A stretch of DNA of 64,000 bases, taken from contig NZ_JAVDDU010000001.1 in assembly GCF_030848505.1 (NCBI RefSeq), positions 186,001-250,000 of the forward strand, read 5' to 3'. The stretch is from Marinimicrobium hydrolyticum (GTDB lineage: Bacteria > Pseudomonadota > Gammaproteobacteria > Pseudomonadales > Cellvibrionaceae). Each line of letters starts with the position of its first letter. Positions within the stretch are counted from its first letter, which is position 1. This document shows positions 35,443 to 45,785 of this stretch, one piece after another. Under the pieces are notes generated by a model, which did not search any database, was not told where the DNA came from, and worked only from the letters and a program-made list of their open reading frames with translations. A program made the position numbers and the translations under genes.

Positions 35443-36336
35443 GTGGTTCGCGAGTTATTACAGAAATTGCTGGAGGAGCGTCTGAGCGACAGTGGCCGCG
35501 CCTTTTGGGATAAGGCGCGGGCCGAACTGGGCGAGGGTGCCTCAGGGCAGGCGTTTGCCAAGCTACTTGCCCTGGCCAGCCGCCATGCCAGACGTCAGCC
35601 CATAGAGCTGACAGCTTCGGAACTGGCTGCTGCTGAAGGCGCTCTGCCCGGATGGAGCCCCCGTGCCTGGAATCGATTGGAGCTATTAAGGGTAAATCTA
35701 ATTCTAGCCAGGCCGGACCTGGAAGAAGATCGGTTTGCCGAGGATTTCGAATCCCTGTTTCGTTTCGCCGATGAGGGCGAGACCTGTGCCCTGTACCGCA
35801 GCCTGCCACTTCTTCCTAAAGGGGAGCGCTTTGTTTGGCGTGCCGCCGAGGCCTGCCGCACCAATATGCTGACCGTGTTCGAGGCCGTTGCCCTTGACTC
35901 CCCCTTTCCTGTGAATCATTTTGACGACACGGCCTGGCATCAGCTGGTCATTAAGGCACTCTTTCTGGATTTACCCCTCTACCGTATTGCGGGGTTGGAT
36001 TCCCGAATGACGCCGGAATTGACGCGCATGGCGTTGGACTGGGCCGCCGAGCGCGCCAGCGCTGGCCGACCTTTTCACATGGGGTTATGGTTATGTTTGG
36101 GGCCTCACGAGGACCAGCGGATCGAAGATCTGATCGTCAGTCACTGGCCATCGGCTGAACCTTCAGAGCGTTGGGCCATGGGGCTGGCGCTGGCCCGTGC
36201 GGAACGGACGGATTGTTTGCTAGAACAGCTGCGCCGTGAAGAAGACCACGCCGTGCGCGAGCAACTACAGCGCGCCCTTGACGGCGCATATGATCAAGAA
36301 CAGTTTGCCCCATTGTTCTCCGACGGGCACAACTAA
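35443..36336 (+). CDS. eboA: EboA-domain protein
   Basis: A 297-residue protein resembling EboA, the first gene of the ebo (edb) cluster. The mostly helical, HEAT-like pattern (LRVNLILARPDLEEDRFAEDFESLF, then GETCALYRSLPLLP) and the FMGL/FHMGLWLC region fit the family as I know it. The biochemical role is unknown. It begins the cluster, which follows the tRNA-Arg element. The start is taken at 35443 (GTG-type start); an alternative close by is possible. Identification leans heavily on the five neighbouring ebo genes. Confidence 0.8.
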   Translation: MVRELLQKLLEERLSDSGRAFWDKARAELGEGASGQAFAKLLALASRHARRQPIELTASELAAAEGALPGWSPRAWNRLELLRVNLILARPDLEEDRFAEDFESLFRFADEGETCALYRSLPLLPKGERFVWRAAEACRTNMLTVFEAVALDSPFPVNHFDDTAWHQLVIKALFLDLPLYRIAGLDSRMTPELTRMALDWAAERASAGRPFHMGLWLCLGPHEDQRIEDLIVSHWPSAEPSERWAMGLALARAERTDCLLEQLRREEDHAVREQLQRALDGAYDQEQFAPLFSDGHN

Positions 36337-36385
36337 GCCAATACACCGGGCCGACTACCCCGAGTTTTCGTAAAAGAGACCGATT

Positions 36386-37282
36386 ATGAAGTATTTTGAC
36401 CCCCACATTCATATGAGCAGCCGCACCACGGACGACTATCAGGCCATGGCCGAAGCCGGCATACGGGCCGTGGTTGAACCCGCCTTTTGGATGGGGCAGC
36501 CACGCACCAACGTGGGCAGCTTTATCGATTATTTTGCCAGTCTGGTGGGGTGGGAGCGTTTTCGCGCTTCACAGTTTGGTATTGCCCACTACTGCGCCAT
36601 TGGCATTAATTCCAAAGAGGCCAACAACGAAGGCTTGGCTCGGGAGGCGATGGAAATATTGCCGGAGTTCGCGCTAAAAGAAGGCGTGGTCGCCATTGGT
36701 GAAATCGGCTATGACGAAATGACACAGGCGGAAGAGCGTATCTACCAAGCCCAATTGCAGTTTGCCGTAGATCACGACATGGTGGTCATGGTGCACTCGC
36801 CCCACCGGGACAAGAAAAACGGCGTTCTTCGTTCTATCGATGTGGCGCGGGAAATCGGCGTGCCCATGCACAAGCTGGTCATCGACCACAACAACGAAGA
36901 GACCGTGGAAGATGTGCTTAGCTCCGGCGCCTGGGCGGCTTTCACCATTTACCCAAACACCAAAATGGGCTCCGAGCGCATGGTTGAAGTGGTGCGCCGC
37001 TACGGACCGGAGCGCATCATCGTGGACAGCTCTGCGGACTGGGGTGTGAGTGACCCTCTGTCTGTGCCCAAAACTGCTTATTTAATGCAGAAAGGGGGTA
37101 TTGATCCCAAGGCCATCGAGCTCACGACGTGGGGCAACGCCCTGGAGGCCTATGCTCAATCCGGGCAAATTGACCGCGACGAATTAGCCAAGGACCCGGT
37201 GATTGACCAGCGTCAATCCTACAACGACAGCTCTATCCTGCGTGGCCAGAAGCCGCGTGTCGACAAGCCGGTCCCCAACTGA
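36386..37282 (+). CDS. eboB: TatD-family hydrolase EboB
   Basis: A 298-residue metal-dependent hydrolase. The N-terminal metal motif is FDPHIHMSS; later ligands are in VVAIGEIGYDE, MVHSPHRD, VIDHNNEET and IIVDSSADWG. TatD-like hydrolases of the ebo cluster carry this exact framework. A TatD nuclease is possible, but the divergent ligand spacing and the cluster suggest a small-molecule role. It lies 50 bases after eboA with GAGACCG before the ATG. Confidence 0.88.
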   Translation: MKYFDPHIHMSSRTTDDYQAMAEAGIRAVVEPAFWMGQPRTNVGSFIDYFASLVGWERFRASQFGIAHYCAIGINSKEANNEGLAREAMEILPEFALKEGVVAIGEIGYDEMTQAEERIYQAQLQFAVDHDMVVMVHSPHRDKKNGVLRSIDVAREIGVPMHKLVIDHNNEETVEDVLSSGAWAAFTIYPNTKMGSERMVEVVRRYGPERIIVDSSADWGVSDPLSVPKTAYLMQKGGIDPKAIELTTWGNALEAYAQSGQIDRDELAKDPVIDQRQSYNDSSILRGQKPRVDKPVPN

Positions 37283-37302
37283 TTCGAGAGCTTCAGCAGT
37301 CT

Positions 37303-38448
37303 ATGCGGCAAATCAACCAAGCGTTTACCATGACGCACGACTTTCCGGTGTGCTTCGATCGGGGCACACTGGACACTGACAATTCCCTACTGGTCGATAT
37401 CGTGACCCGCGCTGGTGCGGGTCCGCACCGGGTGTTACCGGTAATTGACGATGAAGTTCTGAAAGGCAATCCGGATTTAATAGAGCGGTTGCGCGAGTAT
37501 GCGCGACATCACGCCGAGCGATTGACCTTGATTGAACCGCCGCTGATGGTGCGCGGTGGCGAGATCAGCAAATCCGATCCCGTAGAAGTGGATGAGTTTT
37601 ATCAACGCACCCAAACCGACAAAATCGACCGGCACAGTTTCGCTCTAGTGATCGGCGGCGGTGCGGTGATCGATGCTATTGGTTATGCAGCGGCGACCGC
37701 TCACCGAGGTATTCGATTGATTCGCATGCCCACCACGGTGCTGGCGCAAAACGATGCCGGCATCGGTGTGAAGAACGCCATCAATTACCGTGGCCGCAAA
37801 AACTACCTGGGCACTTTCGCCACGCCTTTTGCGGTAATCAACGATTTTGACTTGCTCAACAGTTTGCCTGCCCGCGAATGTGTTGCCGGCATGGCCGAAG
37901 CGGTCAAAGTAGCCTTGATTCGCGACGGTGAGTTTTTTCATTGGTTGCATGATACTCGAGAACGTTTGGCAAAATTTGAGCCAGACGCCATGGAGTACAT
38001 GATCACCCGTTGCGCCGAACTGCACTTGGAGCACATTCGCACCAGCGGTGATCCCTTTGAGCAGGGCAGTGCGCGGCCACTGGATTTTGGCCACTGGTGC
38101 GCACACCGTTTGGAAGAACTGTCCGGCTCCGAATTGCGTCACGGTGAGGCCGTCGCCATCGGTATCGCATTGGACTCCCTCTATTCTCACGCTCGGGGTA
38201 CGATTGATTCGGATACCTTAGGCCGCATTCGCACCACCTTGGAAGGTGTGGGGTTTAATCTGACTCACCCGGCTCTGGAGGCGCTCGACATTGAAACAGC
38301 GCTGGAAGGTTTTCGTGAGCATCTGGGTGGTCGGCTATGCATTACTTTGTTACTTTCCGCAGGTAAGGCTGAAGAGGTGGACCACATTGATCTGGCCACC
38401 ATGCAAGACTGTCGTCGCCGCCTGTTGGAGGATGAATGGCCGCTCTGA
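37303..38448 (+). CDS. eboD: 3-dehydroquinate-synthase-like protein EboD
   Basis: A 381-residue sugar-phosphate cyclase-like enzyme. The nucleotide site is FALVIGGGAVIDAIGYAAA, followed by RMPTTVLAQNDAGIGVKNAINYRGRKNY. Metal ligands are Glu in GMAEAVKVALI, His in LDFGHWCAH and His in RHGEAVAIGIALD. All are conserved, so catalysis is likely. It is not the shikimate AroB by context: it sits between eboB and eboE. The product is unknown. Its end overlaps eboE by 13 bases. Confidence 0.9.
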   Translation: MRQINQAFTMTHDFPVCFDRGTLDTDNSLLVDIVTRAGAGPHRVLPVIDDEVLKGNPDLIERLREYARHHAERLTLIEPPLMVRGGEISKSDPVEVDEFYQRTQTDKIDRHSFALVIGGGAVIDAIGYAAATAHRGIRLIRMPTTVLAQNDAGIGVKNAINYRGRKNYLGTFATPFAVINDFDLLNSLPARECVAGMAEAVKVALIRDGEFFHWLHDTRERLAKFEPDAMEYMITRCAELHLEHIRTSGDPFEQGSARPLDFGHWCAHRLEELSGSELRHGEAVAIGIALDSLYSHARGTIDSDTLGRIRTTLEGVGFNLTHPALEALDIETALEGFREHLGGRLCITLLLSAGKAEEVDHIDLATMQDCRRRLLEDEWPL

Positions 38449-39572
38449 CCTATTGCAGTAACATCCACCCGGGTGAATCCTGGGCGGATGTGATGCACAA
38501 TCTGGAAAGTCACGCCCTGGATGTAAAGTCCCTGGTGACTCAGTCCGGCGCAAAACAAAGCCCTTTTCCTTTGGGGTTGCGGCTGTCCCACCAGGCCGTC
38601 AGCGAAATGGATCAAGCGGCCATTGATACCTTTCGTGCCTGGTGTGAAAAACACGATTGTTATTTGCTGACCATTAACGGTTTTCCGTATGGCGCCTTTC
38701 ACGGCCAAAAAGTGAAAGAGCGTGTTTATCTGCCCGACTGGCGCCAGCCGGAGCGGGTAGCCTACACCAAACGCCTGGGCGATCTGGCCACTTTGATGCA
38801 GCCGGATGCGCACACCATTTCCATTTCCACGGTGCCCGTGGCTTTCAAACAAGGTTTTGTTTCTGGCGACTGGGACGGGGTGTTCGCGAATATTCGCGAG
38901 GTGCTTGCTCATTTTGTCGAGTTGAAAGCGCGTTCCGGCATTAAAATTATGCTGGCCATCGAGCCGGAGCCGGCGTGCGTGCTGGAAACCACGTCGGAAG
39001 TGATTGAATTTTTCCAACGTTTGCGTCCGCACCTGAGTGTTCAGGAAAATGAGCATCTGGGTCTGTGTTTCGATTGCTGTCATCAGGCGGTGGAGTTTGA
39101 AGACCCTGTAGAATGCTTGCAGCGGTTGGAGCAGGCGCAGATACCCATTGCCAAGGTGCAGGTATCCAGTGCATTGCGTGCTGTCACTGAAGGCGAAATT
39201 CGTCGCCTGTTGAAGTTTGATGAACCGGTGTATTTGCATCAAGCGGTGGCTCGCCAACCGGATGGTCAGTTAAAACATTATCCGGATTTACCTGAGTTTA
39301 CGTTGGCTTTGGATACGGGTGCACAGGTTGATGAGTGCCGCGTTCACTTTCATGTGCCAATTTTTTTGGAGCACTTGGGTGACTGCGGCACCACCCAGGA
39401 TTTTTTGCGTGAGTTTTTGCCCAGGTTAGGGCCGGAGATTCCGCTGGAAGTGGAAACCTACAGTTTCGGTGTCTTGCCTGAACACTTGCGCACTGACTCG
39501 GTGGGCAAAAGTATTGCTCGTGAGTTGGATTGGGTGGCTGAAGGTCTACATAAGGACTTTCATTCAGTTTAA
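38436..39572 (+). CDS. eboE: Sugar phosphate isomerase/epimerase-like protein EboE
   Basis: A 378-residue TIM-barrel protein of the xylose-isomerase-like family. It starts MAALTYCSNIHPGESWADVM, a hallmark of EboE. Metal-binding positions are suggested by MLAIEPEPACVLE, LGLCFDCCHQAVEFED, VQVSSAL and FHVPIFLEHLG. The start overlaps eboD. A 460-base insertion-rich gap separates it from eboF, although the ebo genes are otherwise tightly packed. Confidence 0.88.
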   Translation: MAALTYCSNIHPGESWADVMHNLESHALDVKSLVTQSGAKQSPFPLGLRLSHQAVSEMDQAAIDTFRAWCEKHDCYLLTINGFPYGAFHGQKVKERVYLPDWRQPERVAYTKRLGDLATLMQPDAHTISISTVPVAFKQGFVSGDWDGVFANIREVLAHFVELKARSGIKIMLAIEPEPACVLETTSEVIEFFQRLRPHLSVQENEHLGLCFDCCHQAVEFEDPVECLQRLEQAQIPIAKVQVSSALRAVTEGEIRRLLKFDEPVYLHQAVARQPDGQLKHYPDLPEFTLALDTGAQVDECRVHFHVPIFLEHLGDCGTTQDFLREFLPRLGPEIPLEVETYSFGVLPEHLRTDSVGKSIARELDWVAEGLHKDFHSV

Positions 39573-39678
39573 CGTAAGTATCCACGTCCATTGGCGCGGG
39601 GTCCTGAGTGACTACTGTCTGTTACGATTTGTGGGTGAACGCCCGAGGTTTTGGTGCCACTAAGATAGTCGGCCAGCG

Positions 39679-39773
39679 AAGTCGGTAGCGCCTTTGACAA
39701 ACGCGGTGAATACCTCCCTGTAGCTCCCGCGCGTCATCCATGACGCGAGGGTTGCCAAAGGCGCTACCGACTT
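39679..39773 (-). repeat. GGA-loop two-hairpin element, copy G
   Basis: Outer stem 39679-39700 with 39752-39773 (21 of 22 pairs), with a sequence unlike copies A, B or E. The core matches the family: on -, hairpin 1 is CGCGTCATGGATGACGCG and hairpin 2 is TACAGGGAGGTA. It lies in the 460-base gap between eboE and eboF, paired with copy H. Confidence 0.87.
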
Positions 39774-39840
39774 CCCTGTCCTCAATACGGAATTCAATCC
39801 TGGCGCTCTGTTTAGGCAAGTTCGAAGTGACGTTGCCAAG

Positions 39841-39944
39841 GGAGGTTGGGGTAGTGATTCCGAGACCGTACACCGCATGGATGCGGTGTCCGAGCCTCCA
39901 GGGATGGATTTACGGCGTGTTTCGGAAGCGCTACCCCAACCTCC
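39841..39944 (+). repeat. GGA-loop two-hairpin element, copy H
   Basis: Outer stem 39841-39863 with 39922-39944 (21 of 23). Core on +: hairpin 1 ACACCGCATGGATGCGGTGT (39870-39889), a stem wholly different from other copies but perfectly paired, and hairpin 2 TCCAGGGATGGA, followed by TTTACGGCGTGTTTC. It supplies strong covariation evidence. Confidence 0.87.
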
Positions 39945-40032
39945 GTCGATGGCACTCTAGATGATAGGGGTGACCAGTTCCCTTAACGGCCGAGCCGAGT
40001 CGCTAAATACACGCTGTCCACGCGGAGAATAT

Positions 40033-41403
40033 ATGCACAGAACAGTCGTTATTAATGTTGTGGGCCTAACCCGGGCTTTGCTGGGTGCCCATACCCCAAA
40101 CCTGAACAAACTGGCTGATCACAGTGCCGATATTGAGCCGGTCATTCCCGCCCTGACCAGTTCGGCGCAAGCCACTTACCTCACAGGCAAACCACCTAAA
40201 GTGCACGGTATTGTGGGTAACGGCTGGTACTTTCGGGAAATGAATGAAGTTTGGCTGTGGCGCCAGAGCAACCGATTGATTCAGTCACCCAAAGTGTGGG
40301 ATCTGGCTAAAGAGCGGGATCCGGAGTTTACTTGCAGTAACACGTTTTGGTGGCACGCTATGGCCACTACTGCCGATATCACCTTGACGCCGCGCCCGCT
40401 GTATCTGGCGGACGGGCGCAAGCTGCCTGATTGTTACACCTATCCATTGGAGCTGCGCGAAGAGTTGACTCAAAAGCTCGGGCAGTTTCCGTTATTTAAT
40501 TTTTGGGGGCCTGCCACCAGCATCAAATCCAGTCAGTGGATTGCCGATGCAGCCAAATATGTGGAAGAAAAGCATCGGCCCAGTTTGCAGTTGGTCTATC
40601 TGCCTCACTTGGACTACGGCTTACAGAAGTATGGCCCCGAGGGCGATGTAGGTCAGGATCTGGAAGAAATTGATGCGGTGGTGGGCGATCTACTGAATTA
40701 TTTTCAGGGACAAGGCTGCCGGGTTATGGTGTTGTCCGAATACGGCATCCAAAAGGTCACGCGAGCAGTACACCCGAATCGGTTGCTGCGAGAGGCAGGC
40801 ATGCTATCTCTAAAAGTGGATCTGGGCAGAGAGTATTTAGATTTTGACACCTGCCGCGCTTTTTCCGTATCGGATCACCAGATTGCGCACATCTACATCC
40901 ACAATCCCGACGACATTGCCGCCGTCCGAGCTGTCTTCGATCAGGTGCCGGGCATCGCCGAAGTGTTGGATAAAACCGAGCAGGCGAGTTTGGGCTTGGA
41001 TCACGAACGCAGCGGCGAGCTGGTATTGCTGGCCGAGCCGGACAGTTGGTTCACCTACTACTACTGGCAGGATAAGAGGCGTGCGCCGGATTATGCCCAT
41101 CAAGTGGAAATTCATAAGAAGCCCGGCTACGATCCCTGCGAATTGTTTTTGGACCCGGAGCTGACCTTTCCGAAACTGAAAGTGGCTCAACGTCTGGCGC
41201 AGAAAAAACTCGGCTTCCGTTATGTATTGGATGTGATTGCCGTAGAGCCGGACCTGGTAAAGGGCTCCCATGGTGTGAGCGATGGTTCGCCGCACAGCAT
41301 CCCCATTCTCATGAGTACAGAGCCTCAGCTGCTACCCCAGGCTAAAGGTCGAGTCCCTGCGACGGATGTCTGCGACTTGATGTTGAAACATCTTTTCGAG
41401 TAG
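40033..41403 (+). CDS. eboF: Nucleotide pyrophosphatase/phosphodiesterase-like protein EboF
   Basis: A 456-residue alkaline-phosphatase-superfamily protein. The nucleophile region is ALTSSAQATYLTGKPPKVHG near residue 40; later metal ligands are in YLPHLDYGLQKYGP, VLSEYGIQKV and SVSDHQIAHIYIH, and DLVKGSHGV near the end. It starts MHRTVVINVVGLTRALLG behind CGGAGA, so the ATG at 40033 is preferred to one 72 bases upstream. The substrate in the ebo pathway is unknown. Confidence 0.9.
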   Translation: MHRTVVINVVGLTRALLGAHTPNLNKLADHSADIEPVIPALTSSAQATYLTGKPPKVHGIVGNGWYFREMNEVWLWRQSNRLIQSPKVWDLAKERDPEFTCSNTFWWHAMATTADITLTPRPLYLADGRKLPDCYTYPLELREELTQKLGQFPLFNFWGPATSIKSSQWIADAAKYVEEKHRPSLQLVYLPHLDYGLQKYGPEGDVGQDLEEIDAVVGDLLNYFQGQGCRVMVLSEYGIQKVTRAVHPNRLLREAGMLSLKVDLGREYLDFDTCRAFSVSDHQIAHIYIHNPDDIAAVRAVFDQVPGIAEVLDKTEQASLGLDHERSGELVLLAEPDSWFTYYYWQDKRRAPDYAHQVEIHKKPGYDPCELFLDPELTFPKLKVAQRLAQKKLGFRYVLDVIAVEPDLVKGSHGVSDGSPHSIPILMSTEPQLLPQAKGRVPATDVCDLMLKHLFE

Positions 41404-41538
41404 AACCACAAAAACTAACGTTGGGCATGGATGCTGGACGTGAATCGGTCAGCGACGTTTCTTGGCCGATCATCTGTTTTTGACGAAGCAAGCGCTCAGT
41501 CCCCCTCACAAACAAAAACAACGCTTAAAGAGTCCATC

Positions 41539-42258
41539 ATGCCCAAGGTAAAAACATTACTCACTCTTTGTCGTGTCAGTAATTTGCCCACTGTCTGGAT
41601 GAATGTGGTTTCGGCAGCCTTGATCAGTGCCGCCCTCACTGAGCAAACATTCAGTGTAAGCGCCGTGGTCATTGTCATGCTGGCCCTTTCATGTTTTTAC
41701 GCGGGCGGCATGAGCCTTAACGACGTGTTTGATCGGCATTGGGACGCCCAGCGCCAGCCCTATAGGCCCATTCCCTCCGGTAGAATTACCGTTCGACTGG
41801 CGACAACCTTAACCCTGGGGTTGTTTGCTTCCGGATTTGTATTTTTGTCGCTGGCGCCCAGTCATCTTGGTGCTCTGGCCGGTCTGGGTTTGCTGGTCGT
41901 AATTGTGCTCTATGATGGATTGCACAAACGCCACTGGAGCACAGTGTTCTTGATGTCGTTGACTCGCTTGGGTGTTTACCTGGTGGCTGCGACCGCTTTA
42001 GTGGGCGAAGTACCCGGGCTAGTATGGATTATCGGTGTGTTGCAGATGATCTATACCTTGGCAGTAACAGTCGTTGCACGCTGGGAAAACAGCCGCCCAA
42101 CCGACCTGAACTTTCCGCTGATTCCCTGGATGATAGCGGGTATGGCGTTGCTCGATGGGTTGTTCCTGGCCCTGGTAGTCCATCCGGTGTGGTTATTGGT
42201 GGGACTGGTTGTGATGGGAATGACTCGGTTAAGTCAGCGTTACGTGCGGGGAGATTAG
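41539..42258 (+). CDS. eboC: UbiA-family prenyltransferase EboC
   Basis: A 239-residue polytopic membrane enzyme of the UbiA superfamily. The prenyl-diphosphate motif NDVFDRHWDAQRQPYRPIPSGRI carries the NDxxD signature; the second Asp-rich site is LYDGLHKRHW. It starts MPKVKTLLTLCRVSNLPTVWMNV; this ATG lacks a strong Shine-Dalgarno sequence and an earlier start at 41431 is possible. It is the last gene of the cluster and predicts a prenylated or lipid product moved or modified at the membrane. Confidence 0.88.
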   Translation: MPKVKTLLTLCRVSNLPTVWMNVVSAALISAALTEQTFSVSAVVIVMLALSCFYAGGMSLNDVFDRHWDAQRQPYRPIPSGRITVRLATTLTLGLFASGFVFLSLAPSHLGALAGLGLLVVIVLYDGLHKRHWSTVFLMSLTRLGVYLVAATALVGEVPGLVWIIGVLQMIYTLAVTVVARWENSRPTDLNFPLIPWMIAGMALLDGLFLALVVHPVWLLVGLVVMGMTRLSQRYVRGD

Positions 42259-42295
42259 CAGGTTGTTGGGCAACGACGGTTGTCCAACAACCTGC
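42258..42295. terminator. Inverted repeat between convergent eboC and sppA
   Basis: A 12-bp stem GCAGGTTGTTGG / CCAACAACCTGC with a 14-base loop starts on the last base of the eboC stop codon. No T-run follows, so factor-independent termination is not assured. A regulatory or mRNA-stabilising role is equally possible. Confidence 0.5.
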
Positions 42296-42328
42296 TGATG
42301 CGCCAATGGTCGGCGCTGTATCGGTGGG

Positions 42329-44191
42329 CTAGGGCGCTACACACTCCATGCAGCGCGCATAAATACCGCGAGGGTCATTCATTTGTTGAAGCACCTTAAT
42401 GGGCTCCAGCGCTGGTGACAAATGTTGTTCCAGTTCCGAGCCTAACCAGCGAGTGGACAGGCTTTGGGGGACCATGGCTGATGCTCGGGGTTGCAGTTGC
42501 CGCAGCAATGCTTCCAGAGGTGTTAGGCGACGGGTAATTAAGGTTACCTCGTAATCATCCAGATCTAGGCGCTGCGCGGCCGCATCGATTACTTCGTCCA
42601 AGTTGCCCAAGTGGTCCACTAGGCCCAGTTCCCGTGCCATATCAGCACTCCATACGCGGCCTTGAGCTATCAAATCCACCTCCATGGGTTCCATGCCGCG
42701 GGCTTCAGAAACCAGAGCTACAAAGCGTGCGTATATGTGGTCGACGCTTTGTTGAATCAGAGTTTCCGCCTGAGGGCTGAGCGGGCGATCCACGCGCATG
42801 GCACCCGCCAAATCGGTGGTGCCCAAGCCGTCGGTGGTGATTCCCAGCTTTTTCAGGCTGTCTTCAAAGGTAGGCACGGCACCAAATACGCCAATAGAGC
42901 CGGTTAATGTGGTGGGCGTGGCCCAGATTTCGTCGCCCCCGGCCGCGATCCAATAACCTCCAGAGGCAGCGACACTGCCCATAGAAATCAGTACCGGCGT
43001 TCCCTCCGCGCGCAGAGCCTCCAGCTCGGCGCGAATCACTTCTGAGGCAAAGGCGCTGCCACCACCACTGTCAATACGCACCACCAGGGCTCGGATGTTA
43101 GGGTCCGCGCGCACTTGCTGGATTTGTTCAACAAAAGTTTCACTGCCAATGCTTCCGTCCGGCTGTTGACCATCCATAATGGCGCCACGCGCCACAATCA
43201 GGCCGATCTTATTGGCTGACGTTTCGGCGCGCCGATGCAGGTCATTCAGATACGCATCGTATCCGATACCGTTGTAACCTTCGCCAATCGTGCTCGGCCC
43301 GAATTGTTTAATCAACGCCGCCTGTATTTCTTGGCGAGTCAGTACGCTGTCCACCAAACCCGACTGTAAAGCCAACTGCGCGCTGTCTCCGTTTACCTCA
43401 TGCAATTGCTCATGCATATGGTTGATAAAATCGTTGATGGCCCCGCTGGGCAGTCCTCGCAGCGTTTCAATCCGGCTGGTATACACGCTCCAGAGTTGGT
43501 TGAGCCATTGGGAAATGTGCTGGCGGGATTCATCCGACATGCTGTCCCGTGTGAAGGGTTCGATAAAATCCTTGTACTTGCCGGCGCGGAAGACATGCAC
43601 GTTGACGCCTAGCTTTTCCAGCGTTTCCCGAAAATAGTGTCGGTAGTTTTCATAGCCTGTGAGTAACACCATTCCCATGTGGTGCAGATAGATGTGATCC
43701 GCGTAACTGGCTAGATAGTATTGCTCCTGAGTCAGCATCTCCCCGGTGGCCACTATGGGTTTTCCGGATGCTTTGAAGCGTGTCAGAGCGGCGCCCACCT
43801 CTTCGAGCTTACTGATACCTCCGCCGACCAAGTCTTGCAAATCCAACACAAGGCCGGTCACTCTGGGATCGCGCGCCGCACCGTCAATAGTGCGAATAAG
43901 ATCCCGCACCAAGGTTTCGTCTTGCTCTACCTCGGCGCCCCGAAGGATTAAGTCCATGGGGTCAATCGGAGTCTTCTCGTCCACCAGAACGCCGGTGGGA
44001 TTGAGGTGTACCGCAAACTCCGCCGGTAGGGGAACGGTTGGAGTCGGCGCGAGAGCGAGAATCACCGCAATGAGTAAAACCAAAAACAGTATGTTGAGTA
44101 CTGTTACCCGTATCCAGGTAAACAGGCGACCTATGGCGCCGAAAATTCGGCGCAACAACCCAGGGGCGCTTGGAGCGTGTTCGTGAGCCAC
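42329..44191 (-). CDS. sppA: Signal peptide peptidase SppA, 67K type
   Basis: A 620-residue inner-membrane serine protease that degrades leftover signal peptides. One membrane segment lies near residue 35-50 (LNILFLVLLIAVILALAP). The catalytic lysine lies in FRAGKYKDFIEPFTRDSMS near residue 204, and the nucleophile serine in SMGSVAASGGYWIA near 405. The tandem-domain length matches the E. coli type (618). It converges on eboC. Confidence 0.95.
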   Translation of the reverse strand: MAHEHAPSAPGLLRRIFGAIGRLFTWIRVTVLNILFLVLLIAVILALAPTPTVPLPAEFAVHLNPTGVLVDEKTPIDPMDLILRGAEVEQDETLVRDLIRTIDGAARDPRVTGLVLDLQDLVGGGISKLEEVGAALTRFKASGKPIVATGEMLTQEQYYLASYADHIYLHHMGMVLLTGYENYRHYFRETLEKLGVNVHVFRAGKYKDFIEPFTRDSMSDESRQHISQWLNQLWSVYTSRIETLRGLPSGAINDFINHMHEQLHEVNGDSAQLALQSGLVDSVLTRQEIQAALIKQFGPSTIGEGYNGIGYDAYLNDLHRRAETSANKIGLIVARGAIMDGQQPDGSIGSETFVEQIQQVRADPNIRALVVRIDSGGGSAFASEVIRAELEALRAEGTPVLISMGSVAASGGYWIAAGGDEIWATPTTLTGSIGVFGAVPTFEDSLKKLGITTDGLGTTDLAGAMRVDRPLSPQAETLIQQSVDHIYARFVALVSEARGMEPMEVDLIAQGRVWSADMARELGLVDHLGNLDEVIDAAAQRLDLDDYEVTLITRRLTPLEALLRQLQPRASAMVPQSLSTRWLGSELEQHLSPALEPIKVLQQMNDPRGIYARCMECVAP

Positions 44192-44217
44192 AGCAATGTC
44201 CTTTTAAAAGTCGGTAT

Positions 44218-45290
<1,073 letters not shown>

Positions 45291-45294
45291 CTAT

Positions 45295-45660
45295 TTACCC
45301 GCGCGAAGCTGAACTCTCAAGGAGTTCCAAGACTCGCTCGGGTGGGCGACCGATTACCGCGCGTTTTCCGCTCACTAGAATCGGGCGCTCTATCAGTTTG
45401 GGGTGGTCGACCATGGCGTTGATCAATGCCTGCTCACTTGTCTCGTCGGCGAGATTCAGGTCCTTATACTCGGGTTCGCCCGTGCGCAACAAATCCCGGG
45501 CGCCGATGCCCAGGCACTGCAGCAAGGTTTGTAGGGATGGCGCATCCATTGGTGTCTCCAGGTAGCGAACAACGGTTGGCTCTGCGCCGCGCTCTTGGAG
45601 CAGAGCAAGCGCCTGGCGGGACTTAGAGCAACGAGGGTTGTGATAGAGTGTCATGGTCAT
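45295..45660 (-). CDS. arsC: ArsC-family arsenate reductase (glutaredoxin type)
   Basis: A 121-residue thioredoxin-fold protein. The active cysteine is in LYHNPRCSKSRQAL; the arginines for arsenate or glutathione appear in ERPILVSGKRAVIGRPPE. The start MTMTLYHNPRC fits ArsC. No other ars genes are near, so it may be one of the chromosomal ArsC-like proteins not devoted to arsenic. It lies upstream of wrbA on the same strand. Confidence 0.88.
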   Translation of the reverse strand: MTMTLYHNPRCSKSRQALALLQERGAEPTVVRYLETPMDAPSLQTLLQCLGIGARDLLRTGEPEYKDLNLADETSEQALINAMVDHPKLIERPILVSGKRAVIGRPPERVLELLESSASRG

Positions 45661-45785
45661 CTTCAGGTACTCTCTGTTTGTCAAACAGTCTGCTATATCG
45701 CAAATGCGATGTTAAATTTGAAAGTTCCGCCAGTGTACCTTGTTGACGCGCGCAGCGGCACTTCTACCCATCAAAGGATAAAGCA

